Assembly (NCBI GenBank): GCA_006742785.1
Contig: AP019755.1
Location: forward strand, 1,922,001-1,986,000
Source of the DNA: Nitrosomonas stercoris
Lineage (GTDB): Bacteria > Pseudomonadota > Gammaproteobacteria > Burkholderiales > Nitrosomonadaceae
Direction of reading: 5' to 3'
DNA length: 64,000 nt
Below are positions 54,789 through 62,533 of this stretch, in pieces (within the stretch, counting starts at the first letter, position 1; the number at the start of each line of letters is the position of its first letter). Both the position numbers and the translations under genes were made by a program. The notes under the pieces were generated by a model that saw only the letters and a program-made list of their open reading frames with translations, searched no databases and was not told the DNA's origin.

Positions 54789-55110
54789 GAACGTGCTGCA
54801 AGCGTTGCGCCCCAGTTTCTCTCGGGCCGCGCCAACCTGATTTTTTTAATGCCTGCTCCAGCACGCTCACGCCGTGCTGGTCAGGCTCATTCCATTTGCG
54901 CCAATAGGCATATACACTCTGCCATTTGGGAAACTCTCCGGGCAAAAATCTCCACTGGCAACCAGTACGCAGCAGATACAGCACAGCACAAAATACTTCA
55001 TACAAATCTATTGTCGTGGGTTTGGTGCTGCGCCTCACGCTACGCAATAGCGGCTCTATCTCGGCAAACTTCTCTTTGCTAATATCACCGGCATATTTTG
55101 TTCTCTTCAT
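54745..55110 (-). CDS. IS5-family transposase orfA (copy 3)
   Basis: 121 aa, MKRTKYAGDISKEKFAEIEP; differs from copy 2 by Gly for Ser at residue 8. Intact through the A7 run and the overlap with orfB. Confidence 0.83.
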   Translation of the reverse strand: MKRTKYAGDISKEKFAEIEPLLRSVRRSTKPTTIDLYEVFCAVLYLLRTGCQWRFLPGEFPKWQSVYAYWRKWNEPDQHGVSVLEQALKKSGWRGPRETGAQRLQHVLDCGRAKREEYRHG

Positions 55111-55156
55111 CCACGTATCGTAAGGAATAATGATGAGATCGTAAACGGGCTCTTAC

Positions 55157-56116
55157 TCATCCTCGATTATGTGGCCGGTTGTAATCAATTACTGGCCCTT
55201 TCGGGATGATTTGAGTCGGGTTAATCGTGGTATGGCTGTAGTAATAATGAGTTTTAATGTGATTGAAATTGACGGTGTCGGCAATGCCAGGTATTTGATA
55301 TAACGCTCGTAAGTAGTTAGATAAATTAGGATAGTCTTCTATACGCTGTTTGTTTAGTTTGAAATGGCTGTAATAGACGCTATCAAAGCGAATGAGCGTT
55401 GTAAACAAGCGCCAATCTGCTTCTGTTAATTGTTCTCCCGCAAGGTAAAGCTGTGTGCTGAGCATCGCTTCTATTGCATCCAGTCGAGTAAAAACCTGGT
55501 CATAAGCTTGTTCATAAGCTGTCTGTGTAGTAGCGAAACCTGCTCGATACACTCCATTATTAAAATCCCGATAGACGGCCTCGTTGATACTGTCTATTTT
55601 GCTACGCAGAGCTTCAGGATAAAAATCCAATTCATTGCCGGTTAGCGTGTTAAATGCACTATTAAACATACGGATAATTTCAGAGGATTCGTTGTTAACA
55701 ATGGTATTGCGTTGCTTATCCCATAATACGGGTACCGTTACCCGACCAGTATAGTCTGATTTAACTCGCGTATAGAGCTGGTATAAATATTGAATATCAA
55801 GAATAGGATTATTTTGAGAAACATCACTGAATGTCCATCCATGTTCCAACATTTTGGGATCAACAATTGTGACGCCAATATGTTTTTCTAGGTCTTTCAG
55901 GTGGCGGAAAATCAGTGTGCGATGTGCCCATGGGCAAGCTAGTGATACGAATAGATGATAGCGCCCTGTTTCGGGGGCAAAGCCACCTTCGCCAGATGGC
56001 CCTGGTTCTCCTGTTTTTGTGATCCAGCTACGATACTGAGCATTTTCTCGTATGAATTCGCCATCTTTAGAGCTGTACCATTGATCGTGCCATGTGCCAT
56101 CAATTAAAAGTCCCAT
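55157..56116 (-). CDS. Glutathionyl-hydroquinone reductase (YqjG/ECM4 family)
   Basis: 319 aa. 'FVSLACPWAHRTLIFRHLKDLEKHIGVTIVDP' has the family's catalytic Cys in C-P-W-A-H-R, followed by 'GWTFSD', 'YTGRVTVPVLWDKQRNTIVNNESSEIIRMFNSAF' and the C-terminal helical GST domain ('YLAGEQLTEADWRLFTTLIRFDSVYYSHFKLN'). Xi-class GSTs reduce glutathionyl-hydroquinones with GSH. The gene is complete: its TGA precedes the TTA flank of the IS by one base. The region 56117-56350 upstream shows no gene and must hold its promoter. Confidence 0.92.
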   Translation of the reverse strand: MGLLIDGTWHDQWYSSKDGEFIRENAQYRSWITKTGEPGPSGEGGFAPETGRYHLFVSLACPWAHRTLIFRHLKDLEKHIGVTIVDPKMLEHGWTFSDVSQNNPILDIQYLYQLYTRVKSDYTGRVTVPVLWDKQRNTIVNNESSEIIRMFNSAFNTLTGNELDFYPEALRSKIDSINEAVYRDFNNGVYRAGFATTQTAYEQAYDQVFTRLDAIEAMLSTQLYLAGEQLTEADWRLFTTLIRFDSVYYSHFKLNKQRIEDYPNLSNYLRALYQIPGIADTVNFNHIKTHYYYSHTTINPTQIIPKGPVIDYNRPHNRG

Positions 56117-56375
56117 TGATTATTTCTCCAACTATTAATAGGTAAATGCATTTGTAAACAATCGTGCTGAGCCTGCTAGATTGCTAATAATTGCGATTTT
56201 TGTTGCTATCTTTTGATCTAAGTAAAGAGTCATAACGATGATATAACTGGTTTATCCGGGTATTCTCCAGCCAATACTTAATCTGTACTTGTTATAGCAT
56301 GGTTATCGTAATAGAGAACAAGCAAATGTTTATTTAGCAATAAGTGGTTTGATATTGTCTGAATATAATTGAACA
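56117..56375. other. Gene-free promoter region
   Basis: No frame with protein-like composition. Contains AT-rich sequence and a TATAAT at 56364-56369 that could be the -10 box of a + strand transcript ending at the strong terminator at 56453. No matching consensus -35 at 16-18 bp spacing is seen. Confidence 0.35.
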
Positions 56376-56486
56376 ATTTTGTGAAGATTATGTTCTAAGT
56401 GTTTTTCCGTTTCCCTTAACCCCTGATGGCCAAATTGTTGGCCTTCTTTTAAGCCTGTACAGAGAATGTCTGTACAGGCCTTTTTT
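56376..56486 (+). ncRNA. Candidate small RNA
   Basis: A strong intrinsic terminator at 56453-56486 points in the + direction, but no + strand gene lies within 2 kb upstream (both flanking genes are on the - strand). A TATAAT at 56364-56369 would start a transcript near 56376, giving a ~110-nt RNA. It would have a pyrimidine-rich single-stranded region (TTTTTCCGTTTCCCTTAACC) then a GGCC...GGCC hairpin and the terminator, resembling Hfq-dependent sRNAs. This is inference; the start is uncertain. Confidence 0.4.
56453..56486 (+). terminator. Strong intrinsic terminator with no annotated upstream gene
   Basis: GCCTGTACAGA (56453-56463) pairs perfectly with TCTGTACAGGC (56469-56479), an 11-bp GC-containing stem with a 5-nt loop, then C and six T. 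On the other strand the hairpin is followed by TTAAAAG, so the + direction is favoured. Confidence 0.85.
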
Positions 56487-56555
56487 ATGATGTATCTAGG
56501 AATAGTTTATTCAGCAATCGACGATATATTTGCTTTTAGTTAGTACCGAAGGAAG

Positions 56556-57509
56556 TTATGACACAACCTGAATCTTTTGCCACATATTACGTGTCATACG
56601 CAGTGTGTAAAATAACTCTTTTTTATCCCAGGGAGTAAAGCGTGGTAGCTGAAATAGATCACTATGTTGTTGAGCTGCTCCCCAAGCGGTTGAAAGGGCA
56701 GCTTTGAATCCAGCTTCTTTGACCATTTTTACGTGAGATAATAGATAATCTTTACCTGGTTTGCCATTTGGGTAAGCAAATAAATGTAGTGGGGCGCCGA
56801 TAATTGCTTCAAGTCTCGTTTTTCCTTCTGTTATTTCTGTGCGAGCAGTATTGTCGTCAATCCTTGCAAGTATGGGATGAGTAACAGTATGGCCGCCAAT
56901 TTCCATACCTGCATCGTGCAATTGTTTAACCTGCGCAGAAGTCATCATGAGATTATCAGGCAATTTAGCTGAGATCATTGCGCTTAATTTCTCCACTTGA
57001 GCAGCTCGAGTATCGTACGGCAAATATTTTAAGTGATCTATCAAGGAGAATAGTGTTTTCTGCCTTTGCTCAAGTGTAGTAATCGTACGATTACCCAAAT
57101 TGATTGGGCGAAGATCTAGTGTATTGCCAGTAGCAAGGCGTATTGATTCGATAACAGTGTCATTCCACATTCTGCCACCGTTTAAAAATCCAACAGCAAT
57201 AAAAAAAGTGGCCGGCACACCATGTTTTTGCAGGAGGGGTAATGCTATTTCCGCATTGTCAGCATAACCGTCATCAAATGTGATACAGGCAGCTCGACTG
57301 GGTAAGGTACCATTTTTAAGTCGATCAACTGCTTCACCTAAGGGTAAAATATTAAAATTTCGAATCAGATAATTTAGACTTTTTTCAAAACTTTTTACGC
57401 CATCGCTGCCAAGTAAGGGGTCAGGTTCTGGTAACACACGGTGATGAATCACGATTGATAATTTTGCATTTTTTCCGGCGGGTGAAAATAAAGCAGGTAA
57501 TATTTTCAT
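56556..57509 (-). CDS. Polysaccharide deacetylase family protein
   Basis: 317 aa. 'LSIVIHHRVLPEPDPL' then 'AACITFDDGYADNAEIALPLLQKHGVPATFFIAVGFL' is the NodB motif 1 (T-F-D-D-G-Y, metal-binding Asp), 'EIGGHTVTHPILARID' is motif 2 (H-T-V-T-H-P, two metal His), and 'LFAYPNGKPGKDY' is motif 3. The family removes N- or O-acetyl groups from polysaccharides. This form without signal peptide is common in exopolysaccharide clusters linked to PEP-CTERM/exosortase systems; no EPS gene adjoins it here. The substrate is unknown. Confidence 0.88.
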   Translation of the reverse strand: MKILPALFSPAGKNAKLSIVIHHRVLPEPDPLLGSDGVKSFEKSLNYLIRNFNILPLGEAVDRLKNGTLPSRAACITFDDGYADNAEIALPLLQKHGVPATFFIAVGFLNGGRMWNDTVIESIRLATGNTLDLRPINLGNRTITTLEQRQKTLFSLIDHLKYLPYDTRAAQVEKLSAMISAKLPDNLMMTSAQVKQLHDAGMEIGGHTVTHPILARIDDNTARTEITEGKTRLEAIIGAPLHLFAYPNGKPGKDYLLSHVKMVKEAGFKAALSTAWGAAQQHSDLFQLPRFTPWDKKELFYTLRMTRNMWQKIQVVS

Positions 57510-57602
57510 GTGATGGAGTTGATGTGAGTTATTCCAAAATAGGCAAGCATACAGTCAACCTTGTGTTGACAGTATGAAAGCAGCATGCGTTTTCAAGGTT
57601 AT

Positions 57603-58061
57603 TTAAACACTTGCTATCTCGGGTGTCATGACCGCCCGTAGCGTAATATTTTCCTGATCATTTTTTTGTTTATGGCTGAACCACCAGATAGAGCCTTTGC
57701 GTACACTCACACCACCATCATTTCCGGTTAATAATAGGGAGGCAATTTTTCCTAGTGTTGGTTGGTGACCTACTATTAATACTGTCTCTTCTGCTTCTGG
57801 CCAGGCGATTGAATTGAGTACCTTATAGGGAGTGGTTCCTGTTCCAACTTGCTCACTGATTTCGAAGTGAGTAGTCAATGCTAATGCTGTTTGTTGAGTG
57901 CGTTTGGCTGGACTAACAATAATACGTACATCTTGCGGCAATCTTGGCTTAAGCCACTGTGCTACTTTTTGAGCTTGTTTCTGGCCTTTTGCTGTGAGTG
58001 CTCGTGCTGCATCCGGTAGAAGATCTTCTGCTTCAGCGTGTCGCCACAAAATTAGATCCAA
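57603..58061 (-). CDS. sixA: SixA-type phosphohistidine phosphatase
   Basis: 152 aa, short like SixA. 'LILWRHAEAEDLLPDAARALTAKGQKQAQKVAQWL' carries the R-H-x histidine phosphatase motif (R-H-A), 'IIVSPAKRTQQTA' the second Arg, and 'VLIVGHQPTLGKIASLLL' the second catalytic His. Known E. coli SixA acts on phosphohistidine of ArcB or NPr. It is within a - strand run (deacetylase, sixA, VIT1, esterase), but gaps of 90 bp or more weaken an operon claim. Confidence 0.88.
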   Translation of the reverse strand: MDLILWRHAEAEDLLPDAARALTAKGQKQAQKVAQWLKPRLPQDVRIIVSPAKRTQQTALALTTHFEISEQVGTGTTPYKVLNSIAWPEAEETVLIVGHQPTLGKIASLLLTGNDGGVSVRKGSIWWFSHKQKNDQENITLRAVMTPEIASV

Positions 58062-58153
58062 GACTATGCTCCTTCTTTTAAGTAAGTTTACTTCGTGTTG
58101 TTATTTCTGCACTAAGAGTAGTAGAGTTAAAGCACCCATTTATCTTTTGATTA

Positions 58154-58843
58154 TTAGATAAATAGCTCAAACAATTTACCCGTAAGAGCAGTAAAGCCCA
58201 TGGCTAATGCTCCCCAGAAAACCACCCGGATTGCTCCGACAAAAATATTGGCTCCACCAAGATACGCAGATAGCACACCTAGCGTAGTTAGCGATAGTAG
58301 CGATGTTATAGTGACAGCAGCAATAAGCTGTGATACAGGAGCCACTATAACTGCTAACAGCGGCATAAGTGCCCCCAAGGTAAACGTAGCTGCTGAAGTA
58401 AAAGCTGCTTGTATTGGCTTGGCTTGAATACGTTCATGTAATCCCAGTTCATCTCGGAGATGGGCGTCTAAGGCATCGTGATCCATTAATTGTTTGGCAA
58501 CTTTTCGCGCTAACTCTGGTTCTACTCCTCTTTCTATATAGATATCAGTTAACTCCTGAATTTCATAATTGATATCCCGAATAAGGTGATATTGTTCGAG
58601 GGCTATATCTGCTTTTTCTGTATCTGCCTGAGAGCTGACAGATACATATTCTCCTGCTGCCATAGACATGGCGCCTGCAACAAGTCCAGCCACACCAGCC
58701 AGTAAAATATCATCCATACTTGCCTGAGCTGAAGCAACGCCAGTTATCAGGCTAGCGATAGAAACAATGCCGTCATTTGCACCAAGCACTGCTGCTCTAA
58801 GCCAGCCGATGCGATGTGAGTAATGATTGTTATCATGAATCAT
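58154..58843 (-). CDS. VIT1/CCC1-family iron/manganese transporter
   Basis: 229 aa. 'HRIGWLRAAVLGANDGIVSIASLITGVASAQA' and 'AGLVAGAMSMAAGEYVSVSSQADTEKADI' are the first two membrane helices with the conserved Asp and Met/Glu, followed by a charged cytoplasmic region ('EIQELTDIYIERGVEPELARKVAKQLMDHDALDAHLRDELG') and three C-terminal helices. The family moves Fe2+ or Mn2+ out of the cytoplasm (or into vacuoles in yeast and plants). Direction in bacteria is usually efflux/detoxification. No Fur box was seen immediately upstream. Confidence 0.9.
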   Translation of the reverse strand: MIHDNNHYSHRIGWLRAAVLGANDGIVSIASLITGVASAQASMDDILLAGVAGLVAGAMSMAAGEYVSVSSQADTEKADIALEQYHLIRDINYEIQELTDIYIERGVEPELARKVAKQLMDHDALDAHLRDELGLHERIQAKPIQAAFTSAATFTLGALMPLLAVIVAPVSQLIAAVTITSLLSLTTLGVLSAYLGGANIFVGAIRVVFWGALAMGFTALTGKLFELFI

Positions 58844-58870
58844 GGTTTTAGGTGTTGTTTGAAAAGTGAG

Positions 58871-59551
58871 TTATGCTGCTTTTAGTATTGTTTTTAACCA
58901 TTTAGAAATATCAGATAATTCTTCGTTACACAAAGTATGCGCCATTGGATATTCGTGCCAAGTAACCGAATAGTTGCATTGATACAACAGTTGCCTGGAA
59001 GTAAATGCCAAATCAATTGGAACGACATTGTCATCATTGCCATGCGCCATGAATATGGGGGTGGTTTGATTAGCTGCTTGTACTTCTTGTTCGACCTTAT
59101 GCGGTAAAGCAATGTAACCGGATAATGCCATAATACCTGCCAATTTTTTTGTATGACGTAATCCAACATGTAATGCCATCACAGCCCCCTGTGAAAAACC
59201 TGCTAAAACAATACGTTCGTCAGGAATGCCTCGCTGGTTTTCGCGTTTAATCAATGCTAGGATAGCTTGTTGAGATTTATATAACCCTTGCTCATCTTCC
59301 TGTTTAAGAAAATCGGTGTATCGAATGTCATACCATGCGCGCATCACATAGCCATTATTGATAGTTACGGGTTGCTGTGGTGCATGCGGAAATAAAAAGC
59401 GAATCGGAATTTCAGGTAAATCTAAAGCCTGAATAATAGGTACAAAATCGTTACCATCAGCACCTAACCCATGCATCCATAAGATAGTATAAAGAGGATG
59501 TTCTCCGGTGGTAATATCGATTGCAGGAAGATAAAAAAAGTCATTTGACAT
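58871..59551 (-). CDS. Carboxylesterase/phospholipase (alpha/beta hydrolase)
   Basis: 226 aa. 'TILWMHGLGADGNDFVPIIQAL' forms the oxyanion region, 'VLAGFSQGAVMALHVGL' the nucleophile elbow (G-F-S-Q-G), 'HGNDDNVVPIDLAFTSRQLL' the acid and 'YPMAHTLC' the catalytic His. This is the Pseudomonas EstB/acyl-protein thioesterase-like family. Broad ester specificity is usual; the native substrate is unknown. Confidence 0.9.
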   Translation of the reverse strand: MSNDFFYLPAIDITTGEHPLYTILWMHGLGADGNDFVPIIQALDLPEIPIRFLFPHAPQQPVTINNGYVMRAWYDIRYTDFLKQEDEQGLYKSQQAILALIKRENQRGIPDERIVLAGFSQGAVMALHVGLRHTKKLAGIMALSGYIALPHKVEQEVQAANQTTPIFMAHGNDDNVVPIDLAFTSRQLLYQCNYSVTWHEYPMAHTLCNEELSDISKWLKTILKAA

Positions 59552-59630
59552 AGAATGGTTTGCTAAAAACGAATGTAATTAGCTAGTAATAAGAGAAATA
59601 GTGTAAATACTATCATTGATGAGGAATTGT

Positions 59631-60737
59631 ATGAAACGTAGGGATTTTTTCAAATTACTAGGTGCTGGTGCAACAGTGGCAGTACTATCACCTTCTGTTG
59701 CTCAGGCAGCCACGTTACCGTTAAGTCAAGCTAAATGGCGTGGTTACCGACTCACTTACCAGATTACTTTGCCTGCAGCGGGTAAAGTTGCCAAGTTATG
59801 GTTGCCATTACCTGATTCAACTGATACAGCTTATCAATTTACGCAAGGTAACAATTGGAGTGGCGAAGCCACTGCTTCCGCTTTTTATATGTTGCCAGGC
59901 ACAACCTCTCCCGTATTTTTTGCGATTTGGAAAAGGGGAGAAGAGCGCACGGTCAAAGTGAGCAGTATCATCAAAACAGCCTATCGCACTACTGATCTGA
60001 GTTTTTATCAATCTCCTTCGAAAATTCTAATTCCACAAAATGTTCAGCACTATTTACGATCTACCAACCGAATTCCGTTGGATAATACGGTAAAGAAATT
60101 GGCACATGCCATAACCACTCAAGCTAATGCTCATACCCCTTTGCAGCAAGTTCGTGCTATTTATGATTGGGTTATTGATAACTTTAATTATGATAATAAT
60201 GTGCGTGGACAAGGCAAGGGGGATATCCAACATATGTTATCCAAGGAAGATCTGAGTGGAAAATGTGTCGATATCCATTCTCTTTTCGTTGGGTTAGTAA
60301 GAGCTTCTGGTGTTCCGGCAAGAGTTCAGTATGGTATTCGTGTTGGCGAATCTTCTCTCAATAAAAACCTTGGTAAATCTGGAGATATTAGTTCTTCCCA
60401 ACATTGTCAGGCAGAATTTTATCTGGCTGGATTTGGATGGGTGCCGGTTGATCCTTCTGATGTCGTGAAAGTTGCTGCGTTGGATTCACTTCCCAAAAAT
60501 CATGCTGTCATTAGTCAGTTAAGGGAGCAATTGTTTGGGGCATGGGAGATGAATTGGGTGGCGTTTAATAACGGAGAAAGTGTTGATTTAGGCAAAGAGT
60601 GTGTCGCAGGTAAATTGCCCTTTTTTCTTTACCCACATGCTGAAATTGATGGCAAGCAGCAGGATAGTCTCGAGCCTGAATCTTTTTCCTACAAGATTAC
60701 TGCTGCCACATTAGTAGGAACTGGTGCCAAGATTTAA
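59631..60737 (+). CDS. Tat-exported transglutaminase-like protein
   Basis: The ATG at 59631 has GAGGAA at 59621-59626 and begins a twin-arginine signal: MKRRDFFKLLGAGATVAVLS with cleavage after AQA. 368 aa. The mature part has a beta domain, then 'TPLQQVRAIYDWVIDNFNYDNN', 'LSGKCVDIHSLFVGLVRASGVPARVQYGIRVG' with the catalytic Cys in G-K-C-V-D, 'HCQAEFYLAGFGWVPVDPSD' with the His and Asp of the triad. This is the transglutaminase-like (cysteine protease fold) domain. Tat targeting of such proteins is common in bacteria. Substrate unknown. Confidence 0.88.
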   Translation: MKRRDFFKLLGAGATVAVLSPSVAQAATLPLSQAKWRGYRLTYQITLPAAGKVAKLWLPLPDSTDTAYQFTQGNNWSGEATASAFYMLPGTTSPVFFAIWKRGEERTVKVSSIIKTAYRTTDLSFYQSPSKILIPQNVQHYLRSTNRIPLDNTVKKLAHAITTQANAHTPLQQVRAIYDWVIDNFNYDNNVRGQGKGDIQHMLSKEDLSGKCVDIHSLFVGLVRASGVPARVQYGIRVGESSLNKNLGKSGDISSSQHCQAEFYLAGFGWVPVDPSDVVKVAALDSLPKNHAVISQLREQLFGAWEMNWVAFNNGESVDLGKECVAGKLPFFLYPHAEIDGKQQDSLEPESFSYKITAATLVGTGAKI

Positions 60738-60747
60738 TCCGGTTTTC

Positions 60748-60782
60748 TTCAGTTAATCATTCAAACTGAATGATTAACTGAA
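60748..60782. terminator. Perfect 16-bp stem-loop between convergent genes
   Basis: TTCAGTTAATCATTCA (60748-60763) and its perfect complement TGAATGATTAACTGAA (60767-60782) flank a 3-nt loop AAC. It lies between the stop of the transglutaminase-like gene and the stop of cysI (60798). No T run follows on either side, so it may act as a bidirectional terminator by stem strength or as an RNA-stabilising element. Confidence 0.6.
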
Positions 60783-60797
60783 AGATTCAAATGAGCT

Positions 60798-62522
60798 CTA
60801 GTCGTTTGAAAATCGTCCTTCTGTTACTTCACGAATAATACCTGCACGAATTGTAAAATCTCCGAAATGTTCATTAGGTAAACGCTCAGCTGCATAGCGA
60901 CTAAACGCTTCGTCAAGCGCTTCAAGAATGGCTTCCTCGCCAATATTTTCACGATAGAGACGATTCAAGCGTTGCCCGTGAAAACCGCCCCCTAGATAAA
61001 GATTATATTTGCCTGGTGCGCGCCCGGTAAGTGCAACTTCTGCGATAAAAGGACGGCTGCACCCGTTTGGACAACCTGTCATCCTGAGTGTGATAGGTTC
61101 ATCTTGCAAATTATAGCGTGTAAGGATTTCTTCAATTTTCGTAATTAAAGAAGGTAGATAGCGTTCGCTATCTGCCATGGCCAATCCACAAGTGGGCAAA
61201 CCAACGCATGCCATGGAATTGAGACGTAGCGTACTATGCTCATTAAAAGCAATTAAGCCGGTTTCTTCCAATAGTGCTGTGATCTTGGGTTTTTCCGCAG
61301 AGGTCACATTGGAAATCATGAGATTCTGGTTGGGCGTCAAACGGAAATGACTTTTGTGGATACGCGCTATTTGTGCAATTTTATCGAGCTCATCACGGTT
61401 GAGTCGGCCATTTTCAATGAATAAAGTGAAGTGGTGCAATCCATCATCGGATTCAACCCATCCATAAGTATCTGCATTAGAAGTAAAATCATAAGAACGC
61501 GCTGGTTCAAGCGAGCCAGCACGTTCTTCAATTGCTAGCTTGATCCAATCCAGTCCTTTATCATCGACCGTATATTTGAAACGGGCACGCGCTCGATCAG
61601 CACGGTTGCCGTAATCACGTTGAACCTCCATTACTGCTTCTGTAACAGCGATCAGTCGATCAGGTGTGATAAAACCAATAACCGAAGCGGTACGTGGGTA
61701 AGTCTGCGGCGCCTTGTCAGTACGCCCCATACCTCCGCCAACCGCCACATTAAATCCGGCTATTTTGCCATCTTCACCTATGATTGCGATATACCCCAGA
61801 TCTTGAGCATAAATATCAATGTCGTTATTAGGAGGAGCCACGAAACCAATCTTGAATTTACGCGGCATATAGGTTTTTCCGTAGAAAGGCTCTTCTGGTT
61901 CGGAAGAAGCGATTCTTTCTTCGCCATACCAGATTTCATGATAAGCACGCGTTTTAGGAATGACATGGTCACTGACTGTTTTTGCCAATGCTGATAATTC
62001 AGCTTGGATTGCTGGAAACTGAGGATTAACTGTTGCCATGACACCACGAGAATCATCTCCACATGCGGCAACGGTATCGAGCAACACTTCATGCAAGCCG
62101 CGAATGACTGGCACAATATCGTGCTTGAGAATCCAGTGAAATTGGAAAGTTTGTCGAGTTGTCATGCGCAACGTTTCATTGCCATGTTTACAGGCTAGAT
62201 CAGTAATTTTTAGCCAGCGCTCGGTAGTACAAATACCACCAGGCAAACGTACGCGAATCATAAATTGATAGGCTGGCTCTAGTTTTTGACGGCGACGTTC
62301 ATCGCGCACATCACGGTCATCTTGTTGATAAATACCATGAAATTTCATTAATTTGATATCTGTACCTGGTACAGCGGAGGTGATACGATCAAGCAATCCT
62401 AGTGCAATCGTGCCTCTTAGTTGCTCACTCTTGTATTTGAGAGTTTCATCTGGGCTTAATCGCTCTAGCGGTTGCGATATATCACAACTACGGTCAGTTG
62501 GGGGAAGCTGGATATCTGTCAT
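60798..62522 (-). CDS. cysI: Sulfite reductase (NADPH) hemoprotein beta subunit
   Basis: The ATG at 62522 is preferred; a TTG at 62537 would overlap the cysJ stop. 574 aa. The nitrite/sulfite reductase ferredoxin-like halves are visible, with 'FMIRVRLPGGICTTERWLKITDL', 'LRMTTRQTFQFHWILKHDI', 'VATVNPQ'-like 'VMATVNPQF', and the siroheme/[4Fe-4S] ligands: 'STLRLNSMACVGLPTCGLAMADSERY' (first two Cys) and 'LRMTGCPNGCSRPFIAEVALTGRAPGKYNLYLGG' (second pair). Known reaction: six-electron reduction of sulfite to sulfide, with CysJ flavoprotein. It follows cysJ by 11 bp. Confidence 0.95.
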   Translation of the reverse strand: MTDIQLPPTDRSCDISQPLERLSPDETLKYKSEQLRGTIALGLLDRITSAVPGTDIKLMKFHGIYQQDDRDVRDERRRQKLEPAYQFMIRVRLPGGICTTERWLKITDLACKHGNETLRMTTRQTFQFHWILKHDIVPVIRGLHEVLLDTVAACGDDSRGVMATVNPQFPAIQAELSALAKTVSDHVIPKTRAYHEIWYGEERIASSEPEEPFYGKTYMPRKFKIGFVAPPNNDIDIYAQDLGYIAIIGEDGKIAGFNVAVGGGMGRTDKAPQTYPRTASVIGFITPDRLIAVTEAVMEVQRDYGNRADRARARFKYTVDDKGLDWIKLAIEERAGSLEPARSYDFTSNADTYGWVESDDGLHHFTLFIENGRLNRDELDKIAQIARIHKSHFRLTPNQNLMISNVTSAEKPKITALLEETGLIAFNEHSTLRLNSMACVGLPTCGLAMADSERYLPSLITKIEEILTRYNLQDEPITLRMTGCPNGCSRPFIAEVALTGRAPGKYNLYLGGGFHGQRLNRLYRENIGEEAILEALDEAFSRYAAERLPNEHFGDFTIRAGIIREVTEGRFSND

Positions 62523-62533
62523 TTTATTCTCAA

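Larger units (their letters stand above)
54304..55152 (-). mobile_element. IS5-family insertion sequence, type B, copy 3 (849 bp)
   Basis: Same termini and length as copy 2, with TTA on both sides (54301-54303 and 55153-55155). orfA and orfB are intact on the - strand. Base differences from copy 2 seen by eye are few (for example A/G in orfA codon 8 and two in orfB near 'GQVQG'). It lies 4 bp past the TGA of the glutathionyl-hydroquinone reductase gene and breaks no coding sequence. It is in direct orientation with copy 2. Confidence 0.95.
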
